Below are positions 9,945-18,836 of a DNA stretch of 64,000 nucleotides, one piece after another. The position numbers and the translations under genes are program-made. The notes under the pieces were generated by a model. The model did not search any database. It was given only the letters and a program-made list of their open reading frames with translations, and was not told the DNA's origin. Positions within the stretch are counted from its first letter, which is position 1. Each line of letters begins with the position of its first letter. Origin of the DNA: Acidimicrobiia bacterium (GTDB taxonomy: Bacteria > Actinomycetota > Acidimicrobiia > Acidimicrobiales > Poriferisodalaceae); contig JAJECP010000008.1 of NCBI GenBank assembly GCA_022821985.1, forward strand, positions 1-64,000, given 5' to 3'.

Positions 9945-10586
9945 TCAGCGGCGCTCGGAAAGGTTCAGGACGCAGCAGCTGACGGTGGCCGCGGCCGGGA
10001 GCTGTTCAGTGGTCGCGATGCCACGCTCGACGACCGCCTCGGCGAGATCGGGGTCGGACCAGCTTGCGACAGTCTGGAAGCCTCGCTCCTCGTAGACCTC
10101 GACGGGTTGACCGCCCATGAAGCCCATCACCGGCCTCAACGACGGCGACGCCTTCGCGACCACGGCCGCCGCGCCGGTGGCGGACGCCCACTCCAGCATG
10201 CGGTCGAGCAGCCCGGCCCCGATGCCCCGACCGAAGTAGCGGCTATCGCGGTCGTCGGTGTCGTCAAGCTGGCCGACGTGATAGCAGAAGACGCTGATCG
10301 TGCCGGGGGGAAGGGTCGGTGCCCGGCCGTCGAAGTCCATCCAGTACACCGGATCCCAGATGTTGTTGGGGCTTCGCTGTCCGGGGATGTACCTCCGGAA
10401 CTGCAGCTGCCCGACGTGGCGGTCTCCCTCGAATGCCAGGATCGCAGCGGATCCAAGGCTGGCGATCCGCTCTGCCAGTTCGTCGGGTTCGCCCATGCAC
10501 CCCACAGGAACCGAGCCGACGTCGGAGGCCACCATCGCTCGATAGGCGATGTGCTGCGGCGTGGACATCCCCGTGTCACCTGTCAT
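9945..10586 (-). CDS. GNAT-family N-acetyltransferase-like protein
   Basis: A 213-residue protein with the acetyl-CoA pyrophosphate-binding motif RYFGRGIGAGLLDRML (R/Q-x-x-G-x-G/A) near residue 115 and a C-terminal beta-strand segment, as in GCN5-related acetyltransferases. The acceptor cannot be named. The start is ambiguous: ATG 10586 has a TAGCAT box 8 nt upstream, while ATG 10568 has a GGTG/GGGG purine stretch in front. The upstream region is a 289-nt spacer shared with a plus-strand gene. Confidence 0.65.
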   Translation of the reverse strand: MTGDTGMSTPQHIAYRAMVASDVGSVPVGCMGEPDELAERIASLGSAAILAFEGDRHVGQLQFRRYIPGQRSPNNIWDPVYWMDFDGRAPTLPPGTISVFCYHVGQLDDTDDRDSRYFGRGIGAGLLDRMLEWASATGAAAVVAKASPSLRPVMGFMGGQPVEVYEERGFQTVASWSDPDLAEAVVERGIATTEQLPAAATVSCCVLNLSERR

Positions 10587-10875
10587 CGGGCCGCATGCTA
10601 CGGCCCAGGCACTTTCCGGTCGCGTCGGCGCGGCGCTCCGGACTGTCCCGCTAGCGAATGCACGCCCGCTGCGGCGTGCGGGCCGGCGGCCGCCCCGAAC
10701 AAATTGCCAGAGACAGATTCCTAAACTACACGGAAAATATGGAAATTAGTTGAAACTAAAGCTCTTGACGGTAGATAAGCAATCGCTACTAGAGTGCCGC
10801 AGACCGGCCGGACGCTTGGCCATGCGACCACGGCTTCCGGCATCCAGCGATGCAGCGAGAGGTAACGCGCCTGTG
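10587..10875. other. Divergent spacer with a GC hairpin and an AT-rich island
   Basis: No gene is supported here. Bases 10660-10679 form a perfect 7-bp hairpin (GCACGCC / GGCGTGC, 6-nt loop). Bases 10697-10795 are clearly AT-rich, against a very GC-rich background, and contain TTGACG at 10767-10772 with TACTAG and the overlapping TAGAGT about 16-19 nt further on, a plausible promoter for the plus-strand gene at 10876. Confidence 0.5.
10595..10600 (-). promoter_or_regulatory. -10 box TAGCAT of the GNAT gene
   Basis: TAGCAT on the minus strand ends 8 nt before ATG 10586. It is the weakest-spaced of this group, and the start itself is uncertain. Confidence 0.35.
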
Positions 10876-11262
10876 ATGACCACGCATGAATTCTGTTTGT
10901 TTGTCGACGGCGCCGACCTAACCGTTGCTTCGACGGTCGAGCGGCTGGAAGGCGCCGGCTACTCCCGCCCGGCTGCAGCGGCCCACGACGGCGTCCAGGC
11001 GCTTGTGTTCTCGCGTCAATCGGAGCATCTCGTCGACGCGGTGGGCGCTGTCGTCACAGCGGCCGAGGGCATTCCCGGGCTCTGCGTGGCCAGGGAGGCA
11101 CGGAGTGGAGCCGTGCCGGTGTTCGACCCGGCTTCACTGAGACTCACCACGGCCTGCACGGTGGCTGAGCCGACCTCTCCGGCTGGCGCCGCGCCGAACG
11201 GCAGTCGTTGCGCACACCTAGAGTCTTCCGGTGTGGATGTCGGCAGCAGGCGATATGGCTGA
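10876..11262 (+). CDS. Small hypothetical protein (HEFCLFVDGADL type)
   Basis: A protein of about 128 residues of unknown function. Its first 80 residues (HEFCLFVDGADL...EGAGYSRPA...GVQALVFSRQSEHLVDAV...PGLCVAREA) resemble a small alpha/beta protein family that often accompanies DNA-binding or excisionase-like genes in actinobacteria; this is recollection of a pattern, not a proven match. The last 40 residues are low-complexity, and the end overlaps the promoter and start of the next gene. ATG 10876 is chosen because the upstream part of the frame has no family-like sequence. No partner DNA-binding gene is present. Confidence 0.5.
   Translation: MTTHEFCLFVDGADLTVASTVERLEGAGYSRPAAAAHDGVQALVFSRQSEHLVDAVGAVVTAAEGIPGLCVAREARSGAVPVFDPASLRLTTACTVAEPTSPAGAAPNGSRCAHLESSGVDVGSRRYG
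11219..11224 (+). promoter_or_regulatory. -10 box TAGAGT of the phosphatase gene
   Basis: TAGAGT ends 6 nt before GTG 11231. It lies within the 3' end of the preceding gene. Confidence 0.5.
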
Positions 11263-11935
11263 CGAGCAACTGCTCTCGCGGCTGCTGATCGTCCGGCACG
11301 GCGAATCCGTCGCCATGGCCGAAGGAATCGTCGGCGGACCCCAGGGGTGTCGGGGCCTCACCGACCGGGGCCGCGCCCAAGCGGCGGCGCTGCGCGACCG
11401 GTTCGCAGCCGGCCGCGAACCCGAGGTGCACGTCGTCTACTCCTCGCCGCTGCCCAGGGCCCGCGAGACCACCGACATCGTGCTGCCAGTACTCGGCAGC
11501 GGGCCCGAGCGCGGGAATCTCGATGTCCATCTCCACGATGACCTCGAGGAAATGCGGCTCGGACCTGCCGACGGCATGACCTGGGAGGCGGCGCGCGAGC
11601 GCTTCGGGTTCATCCAGCCGATGGACCAGCCATACGCGCCCGTGGTGGACGGCGGTGAGAGCCGCGCAGGCTTCCGCCACCGGGTTGCACAGGCGCTCAA
11701 CGACATCGCCGCAGCCCATGCGGGAAAGACGATCTTTGTGGGGTGCCACGGCGGCATCGCCTCTGCGGCCATGGCGATGGCCTTCGGCATCCCGCCCAGT
11801 CATCGGGGCGTCGGCGTGGTCACCTCGGTGACCGCCATCACCGAGCTGGAGCTGCTCGATTTCAACGGGCGGCGCCTGTGGCAAGTACGACGGTTCAACG
11901 ACGCCGCCCACCTCGCCGCCGTAGAAGCAGCCTGA
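11231..11935 (+). CDS. Histidine phosphatase family protein
   Basis: A 234-residue phosphoglycerate-mutase-like phosphatase. The catalytic motif LLIVRHGES lies near residue 19, where the His is phosphorylated; YSSPLPRARET and a late GCHGGI supply the remaining arginine and second-histidine pocket residues. It belongs to the broad-specificity SixA/GpmB/CobC group, and its substrate cannot be told. GTG 11231 is supported by a TAGAGT box 6 nt upstream; an internal ATG at 11257 is an alternative. Its start overlaps the end of the small gene before it in another frame. Confidence 0.85.
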   Translation: MWMSAAGDMADEQLLSRLLIVRHGESVAMAEGIVGGPQGCRGLTDRGRAQAAALRDRFAAGREPEVHVVYSSPLPRARETTDIVLPVLGSGPERGNLDVHLHDDLEEMRLGPADGMTWEAARERFGFIQPMDQPYAPVVDGGESRAGFRHRVAQALNDIAAAHAGKTIFVGCHGGIASAAMAMAFGIPPSHRGVGVVTSVTAITELELLDFNGRRLWQVRRFNDAAHLAAVEAA

Positions 11936-12012
11936 CACCCAGCGGCCGCGGCGCTCCGCACAGCCTCTAACTTGGCGCATAGTCAGCAGACTGCGGGAAT
12001 CTGGAGGACCAG

Positions 12013-13059
12013 ATGCTGGTCGAGCGAATCGAAGCGAAGTGGATCGATGCCTTCTCGTCGGTCTTCGAGATGTGCGGCGTCGAACCGCCCCAGACGGCAG
12101 CGATCCTGTCCGAGAGCCAGAGCAGGGCCGTGAACGTGAACCTGGCCGAACTGGCCCTGGATCGGCTCGGCACGCCGCCGGTCCACGTCGTGGTGCCCAC
12201 GCCTCGCCAGTCGGCGCCGGTGCCGGTGAGGTCGACGGGCGCGTCCGACGCCATCGCCGGCTCAGCGGCAGTGCTCGCGGCGCTCGGGGCGGTGGACTTC
12301 GTGGTCGACTGCACGGTGGAAGGGCTGCTGCACGCTCCGGAACTCCCGAAGATCCTGGGCGAGGGAACCCGGATCCTGATGGTGTCCAATGAGCACCCTG
12401 AGGCTCTCGAGCGTCTTTCGCCGGAGCCGGACCTCGAGCCGAAAGTCAAGGTCGGCATCAAGAAGCTGATCGCTGCATCTCAGATGCACGTCACCTCGGC
12501 AGCGGGCACCGATCTGGTCGTCGACGTCGACGGGGCACCGTGCGGTGGCGGATGGGGTTACACCGCCCGGCCGGGCACGATCAGCCACTGGCCGGGCGGG
12601 CTCTGCCTGGCCTTCCCCAAGGCCAACACCGTGAACGGCACGATCGTGATGGACCGTGGCGACATGAACCTCACCTTCAAGCGGTACATCGAGTCGCCGG
12701 TCACGCTGAAAATCGAAGGCGACTACGTCGTCGACGTCGAGGGCGTCGGCACCGACGCGGCGCTGTTCCGCAGCTACACCGATGCCTGGGGCGACCGCGA
12801 GGCCTACGCGACCAGCCACGTGGGCTGGGGCATGAACCCCGGAGCGCGGTGGGACACCCTTTCGATGTACGACCGGAGCCAGACCAACGGAACCGAGCAG
12901 CGGGCCTTCGCGGGCAACTTCCTGTATTCCACCGGGGCGAACGAGCACGCTGGCCGGCACACGCTGGGACACTTCGACCTGCCCATGCGCAATCACAGCG
13001 TGTTCCTCGACGGGGAGGCTGTGGTGATCGAGGGCGCCCTGCAGGGCGACCTGGCCTGA
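12013..13059 (+). CDS. NicX/aminopeptidase-T (M29)-like metalloenzyme
   Basis: A 348-residue protein resembling 2,5-dihydroxypyridine 5,6-dioxygenase (NicX), which shares its fold with M29 aminopeptidases. Visible features are HWPGGLCLAFP in the middle, an ALFRSYTD segment and the His-rich C-terminal NEHAGRHTLGHFDLPMRNH, likely metal ligands. A strong ribosome-binding site (GGAGG) sits 7 nt before the ATG. It opens a run of catabolic-type genes (CoA ligase, dehydrogenase, aminotransferase), which suggests breakdown of an aromatic or N-heterocyclic compound. Whether it is a dioxygenase or a peptidase is not decided by the sequence. Confidence 0.7.
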   Translation: MLVERIEAKWIDAFSSVFEMCGVEPPQTAAILSESQSRAVNVNLAELALDRLGTPPVHVVVPTPRQSAPVPVRSTGASDAIAGSAAVLAALGAVDFVVDCTVEGLLHAPELPKILGEGTRILMVSNEHPEALERLSPEPDLEPKVKVGIKKLIAASQMHVTSAAGTDLVVDVDGAPCGGGWGYTARPGTISHWPGGLCLAFPKANTVNGTIVMDRGDMNLTFKRYIESPVTLKIEGDYVVDVEGVGTDAALFRSYTDAWGDREAYATSHVGWGMNPGARWDTLSMYDRSQTNGTEQRAFAGNFLYSTGANEHAGRHTLGHFDLPMRNHSVFLDGEAVVIEGALQGDLA

Positions 13060-13104
13060 GCCGGCGAGCCCGCAGCCTGCACCCATCGACATCTTGCACG
13101 CACC

Positions 13105-14664
13105 GTGAGCGATCCCGGGCCGCTGTCCGCTGGGGCCGATCTTGCCGCGCGTGTCGAGCGGTGGGCCGACCGGCAACCGTCTGCGACCGCCGTCGCGTTC
13201 GAAGGCGTCGAGCACACGTATCGCGCATTCGCAGACCAGATCGCCACGACGGCCGGCTGGCTGGCCGGTGCCGGCGTGGGCGAGGGCGACCGTGTGGCGT
13301 GGCTCGGCCCGAACCGGCCGGCCGCGCTGCGGCTGATGCTCGGATGCTCTTGGCTCGGCGCCATCTACTTGCCGTTGAACTCGCGCCTGGCGCCGCCCGA
13401 GCACCAGTGGATCCTCGACCACGCCGAACCTCGCCTGCTGGTAGTCGATTCGACCTTCGAGCGGCATGCCGCATCGATCGGTGCGGGGTGCGAGATCCGG
13501 GCGCTGCCTGACGAGCCCGAGTGCCCCAGTGCCGCGAGCGCCGTACCGCCACGTCAGGGCACCCCCGCCCATCCGGTGCTGCTGGCCTACACCTCGGGCA
13601 CGACGGGGCATCCCAAGGGGGCCGTGCTGGACCAAGCGGCGATGGCTGCGAACGCCGTCAACTCAACCCACGCTCATGACCTCACGAGCCGCGACCGGGT
13701 GCTCACCACGATCCCGCTGTTCCACGTGGGCGGGCTGAACATCCAGACCCTCCCTGCTCTGCTGGGTGGGGCGGCCGCGCTCATCGAGCGGACTTTCGAC
13801 CCCGGGCAGTTCCTCGACGACGTGGAGCAGTGGCAGCCGACCTGGACCGTGCTGGTACCCGCTGCACTCACCGCTGTCGCCGCCCACCCGCGTTTCGCCA
13901 CCGCCGACCTCGGATCGCTGCACGGGATCATGACCGGGTCGTCTCCCGTGCCGGCGGCCGCCACCCAGCCCTTCTTCGACCGGGGTGTGCCGGTCGGGCA
14001 GATCTACGGATCCACCGAGACCGCCCCGATCGCGGTGCACCTGCGCTGCGACGAAGCAGCGTCCCACCCAGGTTCGTGCGGCAAGCCTTCGACTATGTGC
14101 GAGGTGCGCATCGTCTCCGATTCCGGGGGGGACGCGGCGCCGGACGAGCGCGGCGAGCTGTGGGTGCGGGGGCCGAGCGTGCTGCGGGAGTACTGGCGCG
14201 ACCCCGAGGCCACTGCTGAAGCGCTGCGCTACGGGTGGTTCCGCACCGGCGATGTCGGCCACGCCGACGACAAGGGCTGGATCTTCATCGACGACCGGCG
14301 CAAGGACATGATCATCTCGGGAGGCGAGAACATCTACCCCGCCGAGCTCGAGGAGATCCTCGCCCGCAGCGATCTCGTCGCCGAAGCAACCGTCGTGGGC
14401 GTGCCCGACGAGCGATGGGGCGAGGTGCCCGTCATCGTGGCCGTACGGGCAATCAGGCCGGCGGCCGCTCCTGGCACCGCCGACGATGCCGAGATCGAGG
14501 CCGCCGATCTCCTGCGACTGTTCGACGGGCAGCTCGCACGCTTCAAGCATCCCAAGGCAGTGTTCTGGACCGATCAGCTTCCCCGAACGGCGCTCGGCAA
14601 AGTACGCAAACACGAGGTACGAGCAATGCTCAACGAGAACCATGGAGTCCACCGTGCCGGTTGA
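13105..14664 (+). CDS. Acyl-CoA synthetase (AMP-forming, ANL superfamily)
   Basis: A 519-residue adenylate-forming ligase that activates a carboxylic acid with ATP and then CoA. Core motifs are in order: P-loop YTSGTTGHPKG, YGSTETAP, GWFRTGDVG with the ribose-binding Asp, DRRKDMIISGGENIYP at the domain hinge, and LPRTALGKVRK with the catalytic Lys. Length and motifs fit medium/long-chain or aryl acyl-CoA ligases; the acid is unknown. GTG 13105 gives a normal N-terminus. Its last 23 nt overlap the next gene, so the two are coupled. Confidence 0.92.
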   Translation: MSDPGPLSAGADLAARVERWADRQPSATAVAFEGVEHTYRAFADQIATTAGWLAGAGVGEGDRVAWLGPNRPAALRLMLGCSWLGAIYLPLNSRLAPPEHQWILDHAEPRLLVVDSTFERHAASIGAGCEIRALPDEPECPSAASAVPPRQGTPAHPVLLAYTSGTTGHPKGAVLDQAAMAANAVNSTHAHDLTSRDRVLTTIPLFHVGGLNIQTLPALLGGAAALIERTFDPGQFLDDVEQWQPTWTVLVPAALTAVAAHPRFATADLGSLHGIMTGSSPVPAAATQPFFDRGVPVGQIYGSTETAPIAVHLRCDEAASHPGSCGKPSTMCEVRIVSDSGGDAAPDERGELWVRGPSVLREYWRDPEATAEALRYGWFRTGDVGHADDKGWIFIDDRRKDMIISGGENIYPAELEEILARSDLVAEATVVGVPDERWGEVPVIVAVRAIRPAAAPGTADDAEIEAADLLRLFDGQLARFKHPKAVFWTDQLPRTALGKVRKHEVRAMLNENHGVHRAG

Positions 14665-15535
14665 TGTCGCATTCATCGGGCTCGGCGTTATGGGCTTCCC
14701 CATGGCGGGCCACCTCGCTGCAGCGGGCCACCGCGTCACCGTCTTCAATCGAACCGCGAGCGTCGCGCAGCGGTGGTCAGGCGAGCACCAGGGTCGGGTG
14801 GCTACAACGCCGGCAGACGCCGCCGATAGCGCAGCCATCGTGTTCATGTGCGTCGGCGCCGACGACGATGTGCGCGCAGTTGCCTACGGCGACGACGGGG
14901 CGCTCGCCGCAATGGGCGAGGGCTCGATCCTGGTCGACCACACCACCGCTTCGGCCGACCTGGCGCGCGAGCTGGCTGCAGCCTGCGCCGAGCAAGGAAT
15001 CGGCTTCATCGACGCACCTGTATCCGGCGGCGAGGCGGGCGCGCAGAACGGCGTGCTGACCGTGATGTGTGGCGGCGCGGCCGAGCATTTCGAGCGGGCG
15101 CGACCAGTCATGGACTGCTACGCGCGGGCGGTCACGCTGATCGGTCCTGCCGGCTCAGGGCAGCTCACCAAGATGGTCAACCAGATCTGCATTGCCGGCC
15201 TTGTCCAGGCACTGTCGGAGGGGCTCGAGTTCGGTCGCCGAGCCGGCCTCGATCTCGACGCCGTGCTCGACACCATCTCGCAGGGGGCTGCCGGGTCGTG
15301 GCAGATGTCCAGCCGCGGCACAACGATGGTCGCCGACGAGTTCGATTTCGGTTTTGCCGTGGACTGGATGCGCAAGGACCTCGGCATCGTGCTGTCGGAG
15401 GCGCAGCGCAACGGCGCTCCCCTGCCGGTCACTGCCGTCGTCGACCAGTTCTACAAGCGCATCCAGGAGCTGGGCGGCGGCCGCTGGGACACCTCCAGCC
15501 TCATCGCCCTGCTGCGCCCCCTCGAATCGCACTGA
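14642..15535 (+). CDS. 3-hydroxyisobutyrate dehydrogenase-family NAD(P)-dependent oxidoreductase
   Basis: A 297-residue beta-hydroxyacid dehydrogenase. It has the Rossmann motif FIGLGVMGFPMAGHL near residue 10, the substrate-binding DAPVSGGEAGAQNG (DxPVSGG), GSGQLTKMVNQ with the catalytic Lys, and the C-terminal RKDLGIVLSEA segment. It may oxidise 3-hydroxyisobutyrate, tartronate semialdehyde or a similar acid; paralogues are hard to separate. ATG 14642 overlaps the CoA-ligase gene end; a GTG at 14654 is also possible. It sits in the catabolic run between the CoA ligase and the aminotransferase. Confidence 0.88.
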   Translation: MESTVPVDVAFIGLGVMGFPMAGHLAAAGHRVTVFNRTASVAQRWSGEHQGRVATTPADAADSAAIVFMCVGADDDVRAVAYGDDGALAAMGEGSILVDHTTASADLARELAAACAEQGIGFIDAPVSGGEAGAQNGVLTVMCGGAAEHFERARPVMDCYARAVTLIGPAGSGQLTKMVNQICIAGLVQALSEGLEFGRRAGLDLDAVLDTISQGAAGSWQMSSRGTTMVADEFDFGFAVDWMRKDLGIVLSEAQRNGAPLPVTAVVDQFYKRIQELGGGRWDTSSLIALLRPLESH

Positions 15536-15567
15536 TTCCACTCAACCTCCAAGCGAACACGGGCCGG

Positions 15568-15573
15568 TACCGT
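15568..15573 (+). promoter_or_regulatory. -10 box TACCGT of the aminotransferase gene
   Basis: TACCGT ends 8 nt before GTG 15582, in a 46-nt gap after the dehydrogenase gene. The aminotransferase can therefore be transcribed independently. Confidence 0.5.
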
Positions 15574-15581
15574 GCGGGCCC

Positions 15582-16664
15582 GTGACCCACAGCGACCGCA
15601 TCCTGATGGGGCCGGGACCATCCAATCCCTACCCCGAAGTCATCGAAGCCTTCACTCGGCCCGTGCTGGGCCACCTCGATCCCGAGTTCATCGCCCTGCT
15701 GGACGAGATCAACGAACGTCTGCGCGCAGTCTGGCAGACCCAGAACCTGCTGACCTTTCCTGTCAGCGCCACCGGCTCGGCAGGCATGGAAGCTGCGTTC
15801 TGCAACTTCGTCGAACCCGGCGACACGGTGGTCATCGGTGTCAACGGCGTCTTCGGCACACGCATGTGCGACGTGGCAACCCGGTGCGGTGCAGACGTCG
15901 TGGCGGTGAACGAGGACTGGGGCCGTGCCATCGATCCGCAGCGACTGATCGACGCCCACCCCTCGCCAAAGCTCATCGCCGTCGTGCATGCGGAGACATC
16001 CACCGGCGTGCGCAACGACATTGCGCCGCTCGGCCAGGGCAAGCGCGATGCCCTGCTGCTCGTCGACTGTGTCACCTCCCTGGGGGGCATCGACGTCGAC
16101 ATCGACGGCTGGGCCGTCGACATCGCCTACAGCGGCACGCAGAAGTGCCTCGGCGTGCCCCCCGGCCTCGCGCCCCTCACCGTCAGTGATCGGGCGCTGG
16201 AATCGCTCGTCGAGCGGCCCCAGAGCTGGTACCTGGACCTGAACATGATCCGGGCGTACGTCGTGGGCGAGGGCGCCCGCGCCTATCACCACACCGCGCC
16301 GATCTCGATGCTCTATGCGCTGCACGCCGGCCTCGGCGCCGTGCTCGACGAGGGGCTCCAGAGCGCCTGGGCTCGTCACCAGGCCTGCGGCGACGAACTG
16401 CACGCGCGCCTGCCCGAGCTCGGATTCGGGCTGTGGGCCCAAGAGGGCCACCGCCTGCCTGAGCTCACCACAGTCACGCTGCCGGACGGCCTCGACGACG
16501 CTGCCGGGCGTCGTGCCCTGCTGGACCGCTACGGCATCGAGGTGGGCGGCGGGCTCGGACCCGTTGCCGGCAAGGTGTGGCGCATTGGCTGCATGGGGCA
16601 CACGGCCCGGATGCGCAACGTCAGAATGCTGCTGGGTGCACTCGAAGAACTCGTCGACGCCTGA
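15582..16664 (+). CDS. Class V PLP aminotransferase (alanine-glyoxylate / serine-pyruvate type)
   Basis: A 360-residue fold-type I enzyme. The N-terminal LMGPGPSNPYPEV is the hallmark of alanine-glyoxylate and serine-glyoxylate aminotransferases. The PLP lysine is in AYSGTQKCLGVPPGLAP, and HHTAPISMLYAL and GGGLGPVAGKVWRIGCMG follow as expected. It probably transfers an amino group from alanine or serine to glyoxylate, detoxifying glyoxylate or working in a C2/serine cycle. GTG 15582 is supported by the TACCGT box and by placing the GPGPS motif about 8 residues from the N-terminus, as is usual. Confidence 0.92.
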   Translation: MTHSDRILMGPGPSNPYPEVIEAFTRPVLGHLDPEFIALLDEINERLRAVWQTQNLLTFPVSATGSAGMEAAFCNFVEPGDTVVIGVNGVFGTRMCDVATRCGADVVAVNEDWGRAIDPQRLIDAHPSPKLIAVVHAETSTGVRNDIAPLGQGKRDALLLVDCVTSLGGIDVDIDGWAVDIAYSGTQKCLGVPPGLAPLTVSDRALESLVERPQSWYLDLNMIRAYVVGEGARAYHHTAPISMLYALHAGLGAVLDEGLQSAWARHQACGDELHARLPELGFGLWAQEGHRLPELTTVTLPDGLDDAAGRRALLDRYGIEVGGGLGPVAGKVWRIGCMGHTARMRNVRMLLGALEELVDA

Positions 16665-16665
16665 T

Positions 16666-17844
16666 TCAGGGCGTCGGGTGCAGCGGCAGCAGTTCTTGGC
16701 CCAGCGCGGCCCGGTAGGTGTTGTGGAAGTGATGCAGCGCCGGCTCGTTGCGTCCGAACACGACATGTTCGAGCGCGCCGCTGTTGGCTGAACGCTGCTG
16801 GCTGGCGCTCATCACGTAGTCCTCATCGCGGATGACGTTGCTGAAGGCCCGTGATGCCTCGGCCATGAAGTCGAATTCGGCGTCGTCGCGCGCGACGCCG
16901 GGCCGCAGGTAGAAGGAGATCTGGCTGGTGTGACGGCCGGGCTCGGTCGGGTGGGGATATGCCCGCACCAGGAACAGCACCTCGCGTGACGGGATCAGCT
17001 GCACATTCGGGAACAGCCAGTACACCGGCAATCCATAGCGGGTGATGTCCCACTCCGATGACGGCCGTTCGCGCGCGTCCTCGATGGCACGACGGCACAG
17101 GATCAGCCGGTGATGGCGCCCGAATTCGTCGTAGCACTGCACATTGCCGTAGAAGTCGTTCGACAGCGTCTCGGAGTGCAGCACGGGGAAGTGGTAGGTC
17201 TCGCCGAACGTGTCCATGGCGAGCTTCCAGTTGCAGCCGACCTCGTAGGCGTCACAGCCCAGCCACTGCAGTTTGCCGAAGTCCCACCCGGCGATGTCGG
17301 CGGTGAGCTCGTCGCCCAGCAGCGCATCGGGGTCGAGCGTGCCGCCGGGCTGCGGGTGCACCCACAGCAGGCCGTGACGTTCCACTGCTGGCAGCTCCAC
17401 CAGCCCCAAGTCGTCGCGGTCGAGCTCGCCGAAGTGATCAGACTTGGGCAGGCCGACAAGCGCTCCGTCGGCGTCGTAGGTCCAGTTGTGGAACGGGCAG
17501 GCAAACCGGCGCTTGCGCCCGCGCGGCTCGGTCTCGATGACCACGCCGCGGTGACGGCAGGCATTCACGAACGCCCGGAACCGGCCGCTGGGCGAACGCA
17601 CCAGCAGCATCGGCGTGCCGAGGTCGTCCTGGGTCATGAACGAACCGGCTTCGGGCAGGTCGCCCGACAGCCCAACCATCTGGGGATGGGTGTCGAAGAA
17701 CTCCCGCCGCTCGATGCGTGCGAGCTCGCGGTCGGTATAGGAGGACGTGGGGTTGTAGCGCACGCCGCCGGCATCCACGTTGGTGCCGGAATCAAGCCGT
17801 GCGAGCAGCGTCTTGATGTGGCTGATCTGTTCGGCGTGCTCCAC
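16666..17844 (-). CDS. Rieske-type aromatic ring-hydroxylating oxygenase, large subunit
   Basis: A 392-residue oxygenase alpha subunit. The N-terminal Rieske [2Fe-2S] ligands are C-R-H ... C-P-F-H in NACRHRGVV and FACPFHNW; the C-terminal domain has the mononuclear-iron motif with DTFGETYHFPVLH (D/E-x-x-H-x4-H). Electron-transfer partners are not adjacent. It may hydroxylate or demethylate an aromatic or quaternary amine. GTG 17844 is chosen: it follows the enoyl-CoA hydratase gene by 40 nt and has a CATACT box 6 nt upstream; a longer reading would overlap that gene. It converges with the aminotransferase gene, one base between stops. Confidence 0.88.
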   Translation of the reverse strand: MEHAEQISHIKTLLARLDSGTNVDAGGVRYNPTSSYTDRELARIERREFFDTHPQMVGLSGDLPEAGSFMTQDDLGTPMLLVRSPSGRFRAFVNACRHRGVVIETEPRGRKRRFACPFHNWTYDADGALVGLPKSDHFGELDRDDLGLVELPAVERHGLLWVHPQPGGTLDPDALLGDELTADIAGWDFGKLQWLGCDAYEVGCNWKLAMDTFGETYHFPVLHSETLSNDFYGNVQCYDEFGRHHRLILCRRAIEDARERPSSEWDITRYGLPVYWLFPNVQLIPSREVLFLVRAYPHPTEPGRHTSQISFYLRPGVARDDAEFDFMAEASRAFSNVIRDEDYVMSASQQRSANSGALEHVVFGRNEPALHHFHNTYRAALGQELLPLHPTP

Positions 17845-17884
17845 GGCCGAAGTATGCCACCGCCCGGCGTTCGGGAGCAGTTCC

Positions 17885-18745
17885 TCAGCGAAGCCAGTCG
17901 TTGAACTCAGGCTGCCGCTTGGACAGGAAGGCCGACACACCCTCGGCAGCATCGGGCAAGTGATCGGTGATCGCCGTTTTGGAGGCGATCTCGTCGAGCG
18001 ACTGCTCCCACGTCATCTCCGCAGCCAGCAGGATCGACCGCTTGAGCATACGCATGGCCACCTGTGGACCGTCGGCCAGCTCGGCTGCAAGCTCGGCGGC
18101 CGCAGCGGGCAGCTCTTCGTCGTCGACCACCTCGTGCACCAGCCCGAGCTCGTGCGCGGTGTCGGCATCCACGATCCGCTTGCGCATCATGAAATCGGTC
18201 GCCCGGGCGACGCCGAGGTGCTGCACCAGCAGCCACTGGCCGCCCTCGTCTGGCAGCAGGCCGAAGCGAAGCGTTGCCGATCCCATGCGAGCCGATCGGG
18301 CCGCGATCCGGAAATCGCACGCAAGGGCGAAGCTGAAGCCCGTCTGGATGGCAAATCCATTGATGGCCGCGACCGTCAGCTTGTCGAGACGGCGCACCGC
18401 GGTGTTGACGGCTTGGGAGATCGTCCGCAGGCTGTTGTAGGTGCCTGCAGCGTTGTGGTGCCCGCCGAAGATCTCCGGCATCGACGAAGGACGCTCGGCC
18501 TCGTAGCCGCCGAGGTCGTCGCCGGCCCAGAACGCACGCCCTTGTCCGGTGAACACCACGACCCGCACAGCGTCGTCCATCTGGGCTTGGGTGATCAGCT
18601 CGATCAGGTCGCGCTTCATCGAGTGGTTCGAAGCATTCATCGACTCGGGACGGTTGAACGTCACGGTCAGCACTCCGTCTGATCCCAACGCCTGCTCGAA
18701 CCCGAAATACTCGGCATCCAGATAGCCGGCTTGATCGCTTGACAT
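17885..18745 (-). CDS. Enoyl-CoA hydratase/isomerase family protein
   Basis: A 286-residue crotonase-fold protein. It shows the CoA-binding FTGQGRAFWAGDDLGG oxyanion segment, AAINGFAIQTGFSFALACDFRIA as the second oxyanion loop, and a C-terminal KRQPEF segment. A Glu typical of hydratases is not obvious at the second catalytic position (RFGLLPDEGG supplies acidic residues), so it could be a hydratase, an isomerase or another crotonase. AAGGAG lies close before ATG 18745. It is upstream of, and probably co-transcribed with, the Rieske oxygenase. Its start codon overlaps the plus-strand CATG. Confidence 0.88.
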   Translation of the reverse strand: MSSDQAGYLDAEYFGFEQALGSDGVLTVTFNRPESMNASNHSMKRDLIELITQAQMDDAVRVVVFTGQGRAFWAGDDLGGYEAERPSSMPEIFGGHHNAAGTYNSLRTISQAVNTAVRRLDKLTVAAINGFAIQTGFSFALACDFRIAARSARMGSATLRFGLLPDEGGQWLLVQHLGVARATDFMMRKRIVDADTAHELGLVHEVVDDEELPAAAAELAAELADGPQVAMRMLKRSILLAAEMTWEQSLDEIASKTAITDHLPDAAEGVSAFLSKRQPEFNDWLR

Positions 18746-18823
18746 GGCTCCTTACCCCCTGCGTGAGGTGATCCGCTCCGAGGCGGGTCGCATGCTGAAC
18801 CTAGTGAAAACTCGGCTGCTCGG

Positions 18824-18829
18824 TACGCT
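18824..18829 (+). promoter_or_regulatory. -10 box TACGCT of the split-barrel-like gene
   Basis: TACGCT ends 7 nt before GTG 18837. It decides for that start over in-frame ATGs at 18744 and 18792. Confidence 0.5.
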
Positions 18830-18836
18830 GCCCGCC

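Noticed and set aside
12262-13635. 457-codon minus-strand frame opposite the NicX-like and CoA-ligase genes
   Set aside because: No motif and composition typical of antisense GC-rich reading.
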